A DNA stretch of 41,291 nucleotides from DATFES01 sp035457725. Lineage in GTDB: Bacteria > Pseudomonadota > Alphaproteobacteria > CACIAM-22H2. Location of the stretch: positions 1 through 41,291 of the forward strand of contig DATIBC010000083.1 in the NCBI GenBank assembly GCA_035457725.1. Reading direction: 5' to 3'. Under the pieces are notes generated by a model that saw only the letters and a list, made by a program, of their open reading frames with translations, ran no database searches and had not been told where the DNA came from. A program made the position numbers and the translations under genes. Position 1 is the first letter of the stretch. Every line of letters starts with the position of its first letter. Shown here piece after piece: positions 16,593 to 24,740 of the stretch.

Positions 16593-16714
16593 GTCAAGCA
16601 TCGGGCCCCCCCGCTCGACGCTTGTATACGGCGAGGGTACGGAATTCGGTTCAGTGCTCTTCGCTGGTATCCCCTCCCCCTTGGGCCGCGCGCATTCGCT
16701 GCGGCCCTTTTTTT
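16593..16714 (+). ncRNA. Candidate CRP-activated small RNA
   Basis: A stretch of about 120 bases with no reading frame but three consecutive stem-loops: AAGCATCG/CGACGCTT (16596-16623, one mismatch, C-rich loop); GAGGG/CCCTC (16633-16637 with 16672-16676) enclosing CAGTG/CGCTG (16652-16666); and the terminator hairpin (16683-16707) followed by seven T. An exposed run, CCCCTCCCCC (16671-16680), resembles the anti-Shine-Dalgarno motifs by which many bacterial sRNAs block ribosome binding. The predicted start follows a CRP site at the class II distance. The alternative is that this is only the 3' untranslated part of the crp-like transcript. The boundaries are inferred. Confidence 0.5.
16683..16714 (+). 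terminator. Rho-independent terminator
   Basis: GGGCCGC (16683-16689) and GCGGCCC (16701-16707) form a 7-bp GC stem with an 11-base loop, followed by TTTTTTT (16708-16714). The orientation fits + strand transcription coming from the crp-like gene or from the candidate sRNA. It is the clearest intrinsic terminator in the window. Confidence 0.9.
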
Positions 16715-16741
16715 GCGCCGCGTTTTTCGACGATCGGCGCC

Positions 16742-17074
16742 CTATTGCCGTAGAAACGGATTGACCGGCGCCTTGCGACGCGGGGGAAATGCCTGGGCCA
16801 GATAATCGATGACCAGCGCCCGATCTTCATTGTCGATTTCCGGCATGCCGTGGCGTTCGATCATGTAGTCGAAAGTCTGCTCCCAGCGATCGCGCGTCAT
16901 ACCTTGCTGGCGGATGATCAGCGTGCCGTGGCAGGCGGTGCAAGCGTAGAATGTTTCGTCTCGCCCTTTTCCCGGCGGCATGTCCTTGGGCGTCTCATGC
17001 TCGACGGCGTGTGCTGCGACGGCGAGCGCCCCAAGAAGGGCGCCCGCCGCCATCGACCTGACCCGCTGACGCAA
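16742..17074 (-). CDS. Small c-type cytochrome, sulfite dehydrogenase electron acceptor (SorB-like)
   Basis: A 110-residue protein with a signal peptide (about residues 1-23, ending AVAAHA) and one haem c motif, CTACH, at residues 45-49. Met residues in the region GMTRDRW and HGMPEID are candidate sixth ligands. It follows the molybdenum sulfite dehydrogenase gene by 27 bases on the same strand, the arrangement of SorAB-type enzymes in which the cytochrome accepts the electrons in the periplasm. The C-terminus is basic and Pro-rich. Assignment as the partner rests on context; SoxD-type cytochromes are much larger. Confidence 0.85.
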   Translation of the reverse strand: MRQRVRSMAAGALLGALAVAAHAVEHETPKDMPPGKGRDETFYACTACHGTLIIRQQGMTRDRWEQTFDYMIERHGMPEIDNEDRALVIDYLAQAFPPRRKAPVNPFLRQ

Positions 17075-17101
17075 GATCGATGTGGCTCCGTCCGTCCGCG
17101 C

Positions 17102-18430
17102 TCACGCCTTGACTAGCACGGCAACGCGATGCATCGGGTTGCCGCCGTAGCCCTGCGGATTCCAGTTGCCGGCGACCGGCGGCTGCGCGCGGCCATCAGC
17201 ATCGGTGGCGCGGACCCAGATTTCGTAGTAGCCCTCGCTCGGCAGGCGGACCTTGGTGCGCCAGCGCTGCCACGCGTATTTGTTGCGCGGCATCAGGACT
17301 TCGGTTGCCCGCCAAGTCGCGCCATAGTCGATCGACACGTGCACCGCCTTGACCGTTTTTTCGCCGGCCCAGGCGTGGCCGCGCAGCGCAAGCTCGCGCG
17401 TGCCCGTCGGCAGCTCGGTGCCATGCGCCACGTTGGTGATCACGGAGCGGACCGGCATCGATTCGAGAATTCGTGTGTTGGTTTCCGGCGTCTTGCCCCC
17501 GGGGACCATCGGCGTACGGGTGACGCGGTAGGAGAAACCGCCCATGCCCGGCCCGTCGTGCACCTTGTCGCGCAGCCAAATTCGCGCCAGCCACTTTTGC
17601 GAGGTCGATCCCGGCCAGCCCGGCACGACGAGGCGCAACGGCGCGCCGTTGACTTGCGGAATCGGCTTGCCGTTCATCGCCCAGGCGACGAGGGTGTGCT
17701 CGTCCATCGCTTTCTTGATCGGCACGCCGCGCGAGATCGTCGGGCGACTGGGGTCGCCGGAAAGATGCGGGTCGGCCCCGTAATGTCCGGTGTACACCGC
17801 CGAGGGTTTCAATCCTGCCGCCTTTAGCACTTCGGCGAGCGGAACGCCTGTCCATTGCGCGCAGCCGACGGCGCCGTGCCCCCACTGATTGCCCCGCGTC
17901 TCGGGGGTGAAAAACGAGCGGCCGTTGCCGCCGCATTCGAGCTGAAGCTGCAAGGTGACCGGTTTGAATCGGCGCTTGAGCTCGCCGAGCGTGAACTCGA
18001 GCTTCTTGTTGACCTCGCCGTCGACGACCAGCTTCCAGCTATTGGCGTCGGCGACCGGCTCGGGCACGCCGCCATTGTTGCGGATGAAGAATTTCTCGGC
18101 CGGGGTCACCGCATCATCGAGCAAATGCGTCGGCGTCTCGGCGTTCAATGGCTTTTCTTGCAGTAAGATCAGATCGGCCTTGCCGTCCAACTTGAGCATC
18201 TTGGGCGCATCTGTCGGCGTCTGCGCCTGCGCGGCTGGAATCAAACCGGACGGCATGAAGCGCGCGAAAGGTATGCCGGCGCCGACGAAGGCGCCCATCG
18301 CCGCAAGACCGGCGCCGCCCAAGAACCCGCGCCGATCGACTTCGGCTCGCCGTCCGAATATCAGCGCGTCGGCTCGTTCCGGATCATTTTCGTAAAGCTC
18401 GAAGAATCCGCGCTCGCGTCTGAGAGCCAT
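17102..18430 (-). CDS. Sulfite dehydrogenase / sulfite oxidase-family molybdoenzyme (SorA/SoxC-like)
   Basis: A 442-residue periplasmic molybdoprotein, expected to oxidise sulfite to sulfate. The N-terminus carries a Tat-type signal (DRRGFLGGAGLAAMGAF, Arg pair at residues 33-34). The oxidoreductase domain has the molybdenum-ligating Cys166 in LECGGNGRSFF. The C-terminal half is the Mo-co dimerisation domain, ending NWNPQGYGGNPMHRVAV. The start at 18430 is set by GGGAGG six bases upstream. A downstream c-type cytochrome gene supplies the electron acceptor. The gene is divergent from the histidine kinase gene, sharing a 153-base promoter region. SoxC (thiosulfate pathway) is the alternative, but no sox genes are seen. 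Confidence 0.9.
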   Translation of the reverse strand: MALRRERGFFELYENDPERADALIFGRRAEVDRRGFLGGAGLAAMGAFVGAGIPFARFMPSGLIPAAQAQTPTDAPKMLKLDGKADLILLQEKPLNAETPTHLLDDAVTPAEKFFIRNNGGVPEPVADANSWKLVVDGEVNKKLEFTLGELKRRFKPVTLQLQLECGGNGRSFFTPETRGNQWGHGAVGCAQWTGVPLAEVLKAAGLKPSAVYTGHYGADPHLSGDPSRPTISRGVPIKKAMDEHTLVAWAMNGKPIPQVNGAPLRLVVPGWPGSTSQKWLARIWLRDKVHDGPGMGGFSYRVTRTPMVPGGKTPETNTRILESMPVRSVITNVAHGTELPTGTRELALRGHAWAGEKTVKAVHVSIDYGATWRATEVLMPRNKYAWQRWRTKVRLPSEGYYEIWVRATDADGRAQPPVAGNWNPQGYGGNPMHRVAVLVKA

Positions 18431-18583
18431 GGCGTGCCTCCCTTGTAAACGTGGTCGCTTCTTTTGTCTCAAATTACCAGAAACCTCTCGAATTCACCGT
18501 CAATTTCCGCTGCGGCCGGCGAGCGCAAACGTGTTGTTAACCACGCCACCGCGACAATGGCTGATCCGCGCAGGGAATCGTCG

Positions 18584-21142
18584 ATGGCGAGCCGCAAACT
18601 TCCGCAACAGCTTAGGCGCGACGCGACGATCGCTCTCGAACTCGTCGCCGCACCGCTTTGGCTTTGGGACCCCTCGCGGGGCAGGATCGTTTGGGCGAAC
18701 CGAGCGGCGACCAGGCTGCTTGGGCACGGCGACGCGGCTGGAATTGCGAGGAAGTCCGCGGGCGCTCCCGATCTTCCGCCGGAAATGCAACTTGCGCTGC
18801 CGGCCGAAGGCGAATCGTTTCCTTGCAGCTGGCGCATCGCGGATCGCGTCTTCCCATGTAGATTGATGCCGGTTCGTCGCGGCCGGCAACCGAAGATCCA
18901 TTATCTCGTCGAAGCAATCGACGAGGTCGTCGCGACTGGCGCTAGCGGACTCACCGACCGCGAAGAGGAGCGCGCCCTGCTCGCCGCGCAGAGCGAGATT
19001 CTTGGTCTCATCGCCGCCGACCAACCGCTCGGCGAGACGCTCGACCGCTTGTGCCTCGCCTTCGAGCACGTGGCTCCGCCGGCAATGTGTTCGGTCATGC
19101 TGGCCGACCCCGACGGCAAACGCCTGCGCTCGAGCGCCGGTCCGAGCTTGCCGGCCGAATACAGAGCGGCGATCGACGGTCTGCCGATAGCGCCCGAGTC
19201 CGGATGTTGCGGAACCGCGGCGTGGCGGCGCCAACCGGTCGTCGTCGTCGACGCGACGAGCGATCCACTCCTCGCGCCTTTTCGCGATCTCACGGTCAAA
19301 TTCGCCATTGGCGCGTGTTGGTCGTATCCCATTCTCGACAACGAACGAAGCGTGCTCGGCAGCTTTGCCATCTATTACGACGAGCCCCGCGTGCCCGCCG
19401 CCAACGATTGGCGTCGCATCGACTTAATGGCGCGGCTGGCGCGGGTCGCCATCGAGAAGGACCGCCGCGCGGCCGAAATGTCGCGGCAGTCGCTGCTGTT
19501 GCAGACGACGCTCGACAATATCGACCAGGGCCTGAGCGTATTCGACGCCAATCTCAATCTCGTGGCGTTCAATCAGCGCGCGCTCGAGGTGATGGGATTC
19601 CCGGAAGATTTCGGTAAGGTCGGCACGCCGTTCGCGTCGCTCATCCGCTACTATGCCGAACAGGGTGAATACGGCCCCGGCGACGTCGAAGCGCAGATCC
19701 GCGAGCGGGTCGAACGGGCGATGAAATTCGAGCCGCACGTCATCGAGCGCGTCCGCCCGAATGGCACCGTCGTCGAAGCGCGCGGCCGGCCGATGCCGGG
19801 CGGCGGCTTTGTCACCACCTACACCGACATGACGGCGCGTAAACGCGCCGAGATCGAGCTGCAGCGAACCGGCGCGATCCTCAAGGAGAAGAACCGTCAA
19901 TTCGACATCGCCCTCGACAACATGACGCAGGGGCTGACGCTTTACGATTCCGACCAGCGCCTGGTGGTCGCCAACCGACGGTACGCGGAGCTTTACAGCC
20001 TTCCTCCCGAGCTGCTGCGGCCCGGAACGTCGTTGCGCGAGATCATGGAATACAGCGTGTCGATCGGCAATTACGCGCCGGAGGCCGGCGCGCAAGCCGT
20101 GGCCCAACGCTTGGCAGCCGCCAGCGACGGTCGGCGCCGGATTTTCCATCAACGACTGGCCAACGGACGCACCGTCGAAGTGATCCATCAGCCTTTGTCG
20201 GACGGTGGCGCGGTGGCGACGTTTACCGACGTCAGCGAGCGGGAGCGTACGCAGCAGGCGCTTCGCTCCAGCGAGGAGCGCCTGCGCGAACGAATCAAGG
20301 AGCTCGAGGAGACGCGTCGCCGTCTCGAGAATCAGGGCGAGGAACTGAGTCGCCTGGCCGCCAATCTGTCGCGGGCGCGCGACGAAGCGGAAACGGCGAG
20401 TCGGACCAAGTCCGAATTTCTTGCCAATATGAGTCACGAACTGCGCACGCCGCTCAACGCCATCATCGGCTTTTCGGAGATGATGAAGGGCGAAATCTAT
20501 GGGCCTATTGGCGATCCGCGCTATCGCGCCTACGCGAACGACGTCCATGACAGCGGCCGCCACCTGCTCGCGCTCATCAACGACATCCTCGATTTGTCCA
20601 AGGTCGAGGCCGGTCGCCTCGAGCTGCACGAATCGGCGGTCGATATCGCCGACGTCGTCGTCGTGTGCGAGCGTCTGGTCCACGAGCGCGCGCGTCATGG
20701 CGGCGTCGCGCTCGAGGTTGCGGTCGCCACCCCCAGCCCGCGGCTATTCGCCGATGAGATCAAGCTCAAGCAAGTGCTGCTCAACTTGATGACCAATGCG
20801 GTCAAGTTCACTCCGGCGGGTGGCCGCGTCACGGTGCGCGCCGAGATCGCGGCAGGCGGCAAGCTGCAGCTTGTCGTCGAGGACACCGGCATCGGCATGC
20901 GTCAGGACGAGATTCCGCTGGCGTTGCAGCCGTTCCGTCAAGTCGACAACGCCTTCACGCGCAAATACCCGGGAACGGGTCTGGGGCTCCCGTTGGCGAA
21001 AGGCTTGGTCGAGCTGCACGGCGGCGAACTCGCGATCGCCTCCGCGGCCGAAAAGGGCACGACGGTAACCGTGACGCTGCCGGCACGCCGCGTCATCGCG
21101 GACAATTTGCCGGCGTACGCCGCGCGGGCGCAGAGCCGCTAA
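18584..21142 (+). CDS. Multi-sensor histidine kinase (PAS-GAF-PAS-PAS)
   Basis: An 852-residue soluble-looking kinase with no membrane segment. In order: a degenerate PAS-like domain (about residues 12-115), a GAF domain (about 140-280), two related PAS domains starting with similar text (TTLDNIDQGLSVFDANLNL and IALDNMTQGLTLYDSDQRL), a short coiled coil, the HisKA box SHELRTPLN with phospho-acceptor His618, and the HATPase with N box NLMTNAVKFTP, DTGIGM and GTGLGLPLAKG. Start 18584 is preferred because AGGGA stands 7 bases upstream; other in-frame starts exist at 18557 and 18464. No response regulator is adjacent, so it is an orphan kinase. Ligand unknown; divergence from sulfite dehydrogenase may be coincidental. 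Confidence 0.9.
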   Translation: MASRKLPQQLRRDATIALELVAAPLWLWDPSRGRIVWANRAATRLLGHGDAAGIARKSAGAPDLPPEMQLALPAEGESFPCSWRIADRVFPCRLMPVRRGRQPKIHYLVEAIDEVVATGASGLTDREEERALLAAQSEILGLIAADQPLGETLDRLCLAFEHVAPPAMCSVMLADPDGKRLRSSAGPSLPAEYRAAIDGLPIAPESGCCGTAAWRRQPVVVVDATSDPLLAPFRDLTVKFAIGACWSYPILDNERSVLGSFAIYYDEPRVPAANDWRRIDLMARLARVAIEKDRRAAEMSRQSLLLQTTLDNIDQGLSVFDANLNLVAFNQRALEVMGFPEDFGKVGTPFASLIRYYAEQGEYGPGDVEAQIRERVERAMKFEPHVIERVRPNGTVVEARGRPMPGGGFVTTYTDMTARKRAEIELQRTGAILKEKNRQFDIALDNMTQGLTLYDSDQRLVVANRRYAELYSLPPELLRPGTSLREIMEYSVSIGNYAPEAGAQAVAQRLAAASDGRRRIFHQRLANGRTVEVIHQPLSDGGAVATFTDVSERERTQQALRSSEERLRERIKELEETRRRLENQGEELSRLAANLSRARDEAETASRTKSEFLANMSHELRTPLNAIIGFSEMMKGEIYGPIGDPRYRAYANDVHDSGRHLLALINDILDLSKVEAGRLELHESAVDIADVVVVCERLVHERARHGGVALEVAVATPSPRLFADEIKLKQVLLNLMTNAVKFTPAGGRVTVRAEIAAGGKLQLVVEDTGIGMRQDEIPLALQPFRQVDNAFTRKYPGTGLGLPLAKGLVELHGGELAIASAAEKGTTVTVTLPARRVIADNLPAYAARAQSR

Positions 21143-21143
21143 G

Positions 21144-21476
21144 TCACTGCGCCGGCTCCACCGGCACAAGATTGTAGCCTTTGCTCCGCATGCAGAAATC
21201 GCGAAGCTGCGTCTCACGAAAGAAACGATCGCCGGCGCCGTACCAATAAGGATCGTAGTACCGCCAATAAAACCGCCCATCGCGGCCGCGATAGGGGTAC
21301 GGGCGATAGTAGAAGAATGCTTCGCGTTGCGCCTCGATCCACGCCTGTCGTCGGCAATCCTCGAGGTCAGCCTCGCTTTGCGCGGCCCCGAGCGCCGGAT
21401 GCTCCCAGCGCACCGGCGCGCACGCCGCGAGCATGAACACGGCAAAGAGCACGCATCGGGCGATCGGCGTTTTCAT
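21144..21476 (-). CDS. Tyr-rich putative lipoprotein
   Basis: A 110-residue protein with a hydrophobic leader ending in the lipobox LAAC, so it is probably lipid-anchored. The mature part has a Cys-containing helix (EADLEDCRRQAWIEAQREAF), then a stretch exceptionally rich in Tyr, Arg, Pro and Trp (YYRPYPYRGRDGRFYWRYYD), and a second Cys near the end (RDFCMRSKGYNLVP). The pattern recalls small outer-membrane lipoproteins whose last segment reads 'C-M-x-x-x-G-Y'. Function unknown. It is convergent with the kinase gene, one base apart. The start at 21476 is chosen for the signal peptide; an in-frame extension enters the next gene. Confidence 0.75.
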   Translation of the reverse strand: MKTPIARCVLFAVFMLAACAPVRWEHPALGAAQSEADLEDCRRQAWIEAQREAFFYYRPYPYRGRDGRFYWRYYDPYWYGAGDRFFRETQLRDFCMRSKGYNLVPVEPAQ

Positions 21477-21537
21477 CGTTGAGCAACGGCTGTATCGCTC
21501 CCGGCATTCCAGAGCGCCGCCGCCGGGCGCGGCGGCG

Positions 21538-22638
21538 TCAAATGTTGTGCCCGGCGCGGCGCGCCTTGGTCCGTAGATACGCTTCGTTATGCGGATTGGC
21601 GGCGAAAACATGTGGAACCCGCTCGACGATCTCGCACCCCAATCTCGCCAATGCATCGATCTTCTCGGGGTTGTTGGTGAGCAGTCGCACGCGGGTAACG
21701 CCGAGCTGACGCAATATTTCGCCGGCGGCGGCGTAGGTACGTTCGTCGGGCGCGAACCCGAGATGCAAGTTGGCGTCGATCGTATCGAGTCCGCCGTCCT
21801 GAAGCGCGTAGGCACGGAGCTTGTTGACAAGGCCGATGCCGCGGCCTTCCTGCGGTAGATAAACGACGACGCCGCTGCCGCGTTCCGCCATTGCCTGCAA
21901 CGCGCCGCGGAGCTGGTCGCCGCAATCGCAGCGCAGGCTGCCGATCAGATCGCCCGTAAAGCAGGCGGAGTGAATTCGCACCAGCACCGGCTGGGTCGTG
22001 TCGAGCTCGCCAACGACGATGGCGAGATGCTCCGCTCCACCGTCATACGGACGAAAGGCGATGATCGTGGCGTTCTCGGCATCGGCAAGCGGCACGCGCG
22101 CCTCGGCCACGCGGTTGAGCCATCGCGCCGATTCCTCGGCGAAGCGCAACGCATGCGCCGCCGACACCGCGGGCACCTCGCTCGCGCGGCCATATACCGC
22201 GCCAACGACCACCGCCGGCATCAGCCCGGCGAGCTTGGCGAGCGTCAATGCCGCGGCGGTCACGCCTGCATCCGGCGCCGAACCGTTGGTCAGACCGGAG
22301 CGACCGGCAAGCGACGTCGGATCGGCGAACGATCGTAGCCACTCGAGCCCGGCCGTCTTCGGGAGATCGAATTCGGTCGGCTCGCCCGGAATCGGCTCCA
22401 GCCCGAGGGCGGTCGCGCGCAAGGCGGTAATCGCGATCTTGAGGCCGCCCGGAGCTAATCCACGTGCCAGCGCAAGGCCCGCGGCATCCATGGTCTCGAT
22501 GGCGAAAATAACGTTGCGCCTGCCATTCACGTCGAGCGCCACCGGGTCGCCGCGTCGTAGACGATCGATCGCGCGGCGGACGTCAGCGAACGCGGCGCGA
22601 TCGGGAATATGGCCGGTACCGTGGTGTTTGTCGTTCAT
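21538..22638 (-). CDS. ribA: GTP cyclohydrolase II with degenerate DHBP-synthase-like N-terminus
   Basis: A 366-residue protein. Residues about 195-366 are a GTP cyclohydrolase II: zinc cysteines 226, 237 and 239 (HSACFTGDL...RCDCGDQ), the YLPQEGRGIGL loop and NNPEKI. This opens GTP to 2,5-diamino-6-ribosylamino-pyrimidinone phosphate. Residues about 15-185 follow the DHBP synthase (RibB) fold, but the acidic DDEDRENEGD loop has become DVNGRRN and the GHTEA motif reads GVTAA (125-129), so ribulose-phosphate chemistry should be lost. The start at 22638 gives MNDKHHG. It is divergent from the RibD-like gene. It may serve riboflavin synthesis or, given its neighbours, a dedicated pathway. Confidence 0.88.
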   Translation of the reverse strand: MNDKHHGTGHIPDRAAFADVRRAIDRLRRGDPVALDVNGRRNVIFAIETMDAAGLALARGLAPGGLKIAITALRATALGLEPIPGEPTEFDLPKTAGLEWLRSFADPTSLAGRSGLTNGSAPDAGVTAAALTLAKLAGLMPAVVVGAVYGRASEVPAVSAAHALRFAEESARWLNRVAEARVPLADAENATIIAFRPYDGGAEHLAIVVGELDTTQPVLVRIHSACFTGDLIGSLRCDCGDQLRGALQAMAERGSGVVVYLPQEGRGIGLVNKLRAYALQDGGLDTIDANLHLGFAPDERTYAAAGEILRQLGVTRVRLLTNNPEKIDALARLGCEIVERVPHVFAANPHNEAYLRTKARRAGHNI

Positions 22639-22752
22639 TGGTCTGCCGCCGAAATGAGCGATGCGATCTTTCCGGCCCAATCTGGCCAAATGGTTGTCCG
22701 ATGCGATATACACTTGAGCGGGCGCAGATCGCACCAGTCGTCGGATATCGTC

Positions 22753-22798
22753 GCCGGGCGCCAGGCGTTGCCGATCCGGCGATCATAGCCGGGCGCCA
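22753..22798. repeat. Direct repeat pair in the ribA / ribD-like divergent promoter
   Basis: The 11-base sequence GCCGGGCGCCA occurs at 22753-22763 and again at 22788-22798, start-to-start spacing 35 bases. Both lie in the 184-base gap between the divergent ribA and RibD-like genes, close to the latter's start. They could be tandem regulator sites, but GC-rich repeats also arise by chance in this genome. Confidence 0.35.
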
Positions 22799-22822
22799 AT
22801 AATAGCTGGATCGCAATCGCCA

Positions 22823-23740
22823 GTGCCAGTTCTGCTCCCTCGAATCCCACCCCTCGATGCCGATGCCGCTTGGCGGGTCGTTTTGGCCCTCAAGACGCAT
22901 TGGCGGAACAACACGCATCGCGGCGAAGCGCAGGTTCGCGTCGCCGTCGACGGCGCCGTCGCGGTGACCGTCGGCGGCAAGGCGCCGGCGCCTGAACTTG
23001 TCGTCGAGCCCGACGGTGGGTGGCGAAGCGTTCGCCCGCTCACCCCCGACGCCGGTCAGGTTTTCGACATTTACCTGCCGCTTTGCGCGCCCGAGCCGGG
23101 GCGGATGACAGCAATCGCCCATCTCGGGCAGAGCCTGGACGGCCGCATCGCCACGCATACCGGCAATTCCCATTACGTCAACGGACAGGCGAATATCCTG
23201 CACCTTCACCGCTTGCGCGCACTATGCGATGCGGTACTGGTCGGCGCCGGCACGGTCAGGCATGACGACCCGCGACTGACGGTGCGCCATTGTCCGGGCC
23301 GCACTGGTCTTCGCGCGGTGATCGACACCAATCTCGGTCTCGATGCCGGAAGCAACCTTTTCCGCGATGGCGCGGCAACAACCGTCGTCTATTGTGCTGA
23401 AGACAGTCGGCACGGCCGCACCAAGCTCGGCGACGCGGACATCGTCGGCTTGCCGCGCGCCGGCGATTGGGTCGAGGTTGGGGCGCTCTACGCCGATCTG
23501 GAAGCGCGCGGCGTGCGCGCCCTACTGATCGAGGGTGGCGGGGTCACCGTATCGCGCTTCCTCGCTGTGCGCGCGCTCACGCATCTGCAGGTCACCATTG
23601 CCCCGCTCATCATCGGCTCCGGCCGCCCCGGCATTGGCCTGCCGCTTATCGACACGCTCGCCGAGGCGTTGCGTCCGCCGACGCGCCGCTTCATGATGGG
23701 CGAAGACGTGATGTTCGAGTGCCGATTTGATGGGGCCTGA
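22823..23740 (+). CDS. RibD-type reductase domain protein without deaminase
   Basis: A 305-residue protein. Residues about 95-300 form the RibD C-terminal (dihydrofolate-reductase-like) domain: IAHLGQSLDGRIAT, HRLRALCDAVLVGAGTVRHD, DPRLTVR and LLIEGGGVTVSRFL are all typical. This domain reduces the ribosyl group of the pyrimidine intermediate with NADPH. The usual N-terminal cytidine-deaminase-like domain with its zinc motif is absent; instead there are about 90 residues of unrecognised sequence. The GTG start at 22823 lacks a good Shine-Dalgarno sequence and is uncertain. It heads a + strand operon and overlaps the next gene by 11 bases. It probably acts on the product of the divergent GTP cyclohydrolase II. 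Confidence 0.85.
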   Translation: MPVLLPRIPPLDADAAWRVVLALKTHWRNNTHRGEAQVRVAVDGAVAVTVGGKAPAPELVVEPDGGWRSVRPLTPDAGQVFDIYLPLCAPEPGRMTAIAHLGQSLDGRIATHTGNSHYVNGQANILHLHRLRALCDAVLVGAGTVRHDDPRLTVRHCPGRTGLRAVIDTNLGLDAGSNLFRDGAATTVVYCAEDSRHGRTKLGDADIVGLPRAGDWVEVGALYADLEARGVRALLIEGGGVTVSRFLAVRALTHLQVTIAPLIIGSGRPGIGLPLIDTLAEALRPPTRRFMMGEDVMFECRFDGA

Positions 23741-24731
23741 CCGCCCGGCCGGTTCGAATGCGGCGCGCGCTTTTTGGATCGTCGGCCCCGGGCGCGGCGA
23801 GTTGCGCTCCGAAACGCTGCCGCCGGTGACCAGCACCGATGCGCTCGTTTACGCCCGCGCGAGCGCCATCAGCCGCGGCACCGAAGCGTTGGTCATCGCC
23901 GGTCGCGTCCCTGAGAGCGAACGCATTCGGATGCGCTGCCCGTTCCAAGCCGGAGAATTTCCCTGGCCGGTCAAATACGGCTACGCATCGGTAGGCGAAA
24001 TCGAGGCCGGCCCGTCGGCGCTGCGCGGCCGTCGCGTGTTCTGCCTTCACCCGCACCAAGATCGCTATGTCGTGCCGGCCGACGCCGTGGTGGCATTGCC
24101 CGACGCCCTCTCCGACGAGCGCGCCACGCTCGCCGCCAACATGGAGACCGCGCTCAACGGGCTGTGGGACGCACCGCCGGTACGCCGCGGAATGCGGATC
24201 GCCGTCGTCGGGGCCGGGCTCGTCGGGCTCTTCGTCGCCTGGCTTGTCTCGCGCGCCGTCGACGCCCGTCTCGAGGTCGTCGAGCGCGATCTTGCCCGCG
24301 CCGAATTGACGCGGACGTTCGGGCTCGAAGCGCGCGCGCCCGACTCGGCGACCCGCGGCGCCGACCTTGTCTTTCATGCCAGCGGCCATCCCGATGGCCT
24401 GGTTCTGGCGCTCGAACTCGCGGCTTTCGAGGCGACGATCATCGAGCTTTCGTGGTATGGCGACCGTCCGGTCAGCTTGCCGCTCGGCGGCGCATTCCAC
24501 TCGCAGCGGCTGACGTTGAAGAGCTCGCAGGTTGGAGCCGTCGCTCCGACCATGCGCGGCAAACGAAGCCGGACCGAACGGCTCGCCGAGGCGCTGGCGT
24601 TGCTGTCGGAACCGCGCTTTGATCGACTTATCGGTCGGCGCATCCGCTTCGAAGAGCTCCCCGCGGCAATCGGGCGAATCTCGGACGCGCCGCCCACGCC
24701 GCCGGGAATGATCGTGACATATCGGGATTGA
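23730..24731 (+). CDS. MDR-family (zinc-type alcohol dehydrogenase-like) oxidoreductase
   Basis: A 333-residue medium-chain dehydrogenase/reductase. The C-terminal half is a Rossmann domain (IAVVGAGLVGLFVAWLV, with GxGxxG). The N-terminal half has the MDR beta-barrel layout (SRGTEALVIAGRVP, FPWPVKYGYASVGEI, GRRVFCLHPHQDRYVVPADA) and resembles the BchC-like branch rather than classical alcohol dehydrogenases; the usual catalytic Cys in the first position is not seen. The likely role is NAD(P)-dependent oxidation or reduction of a side-chain hydroxyl on the pathway intermediate. The start is the ATG at 23730 (a TTG at 23727 is also in frame). It lies 9 bases before the PTPS-like gene. Confidence 0.85.
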   Translation: MGPDRPAGSNAARAFWIVGPGRGELRSETLPPVTSTDALVYARASAISRGTEALVIAGRVPESERIRMRCPFQAGEFPWPVKYGYASVGEIEAGPSALRGRRVFCLHPHQDRYVVPADAVVALPDALSDERATLAANMETALNGLWDAPPVRRGMRIAVVGAGLVGLFVAWLVSRAVDARLEVVERDLARAELTRTFGLEARAPDSATRGADLVFHASGHPDGLVLALELAAFEATIIELSWYGDRPVSLPLGGAFHSQRLTLKSSQVGAVAPTMRGKRSRTERLAEALALLSEPRFDRLIGRRIRFEELPAAIGRISDAPPTPPGMIVTYRD

Positions 24732-24740
24732 AGCCGCGCG

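Noticed and set aside
22639..22822. FMN riboswitch in front of ribA or the RibD-like gene
   Set aside because: I looked for the conserved RFN element blocks and did not find them; the leader is short and contains only the direct repeats noted.
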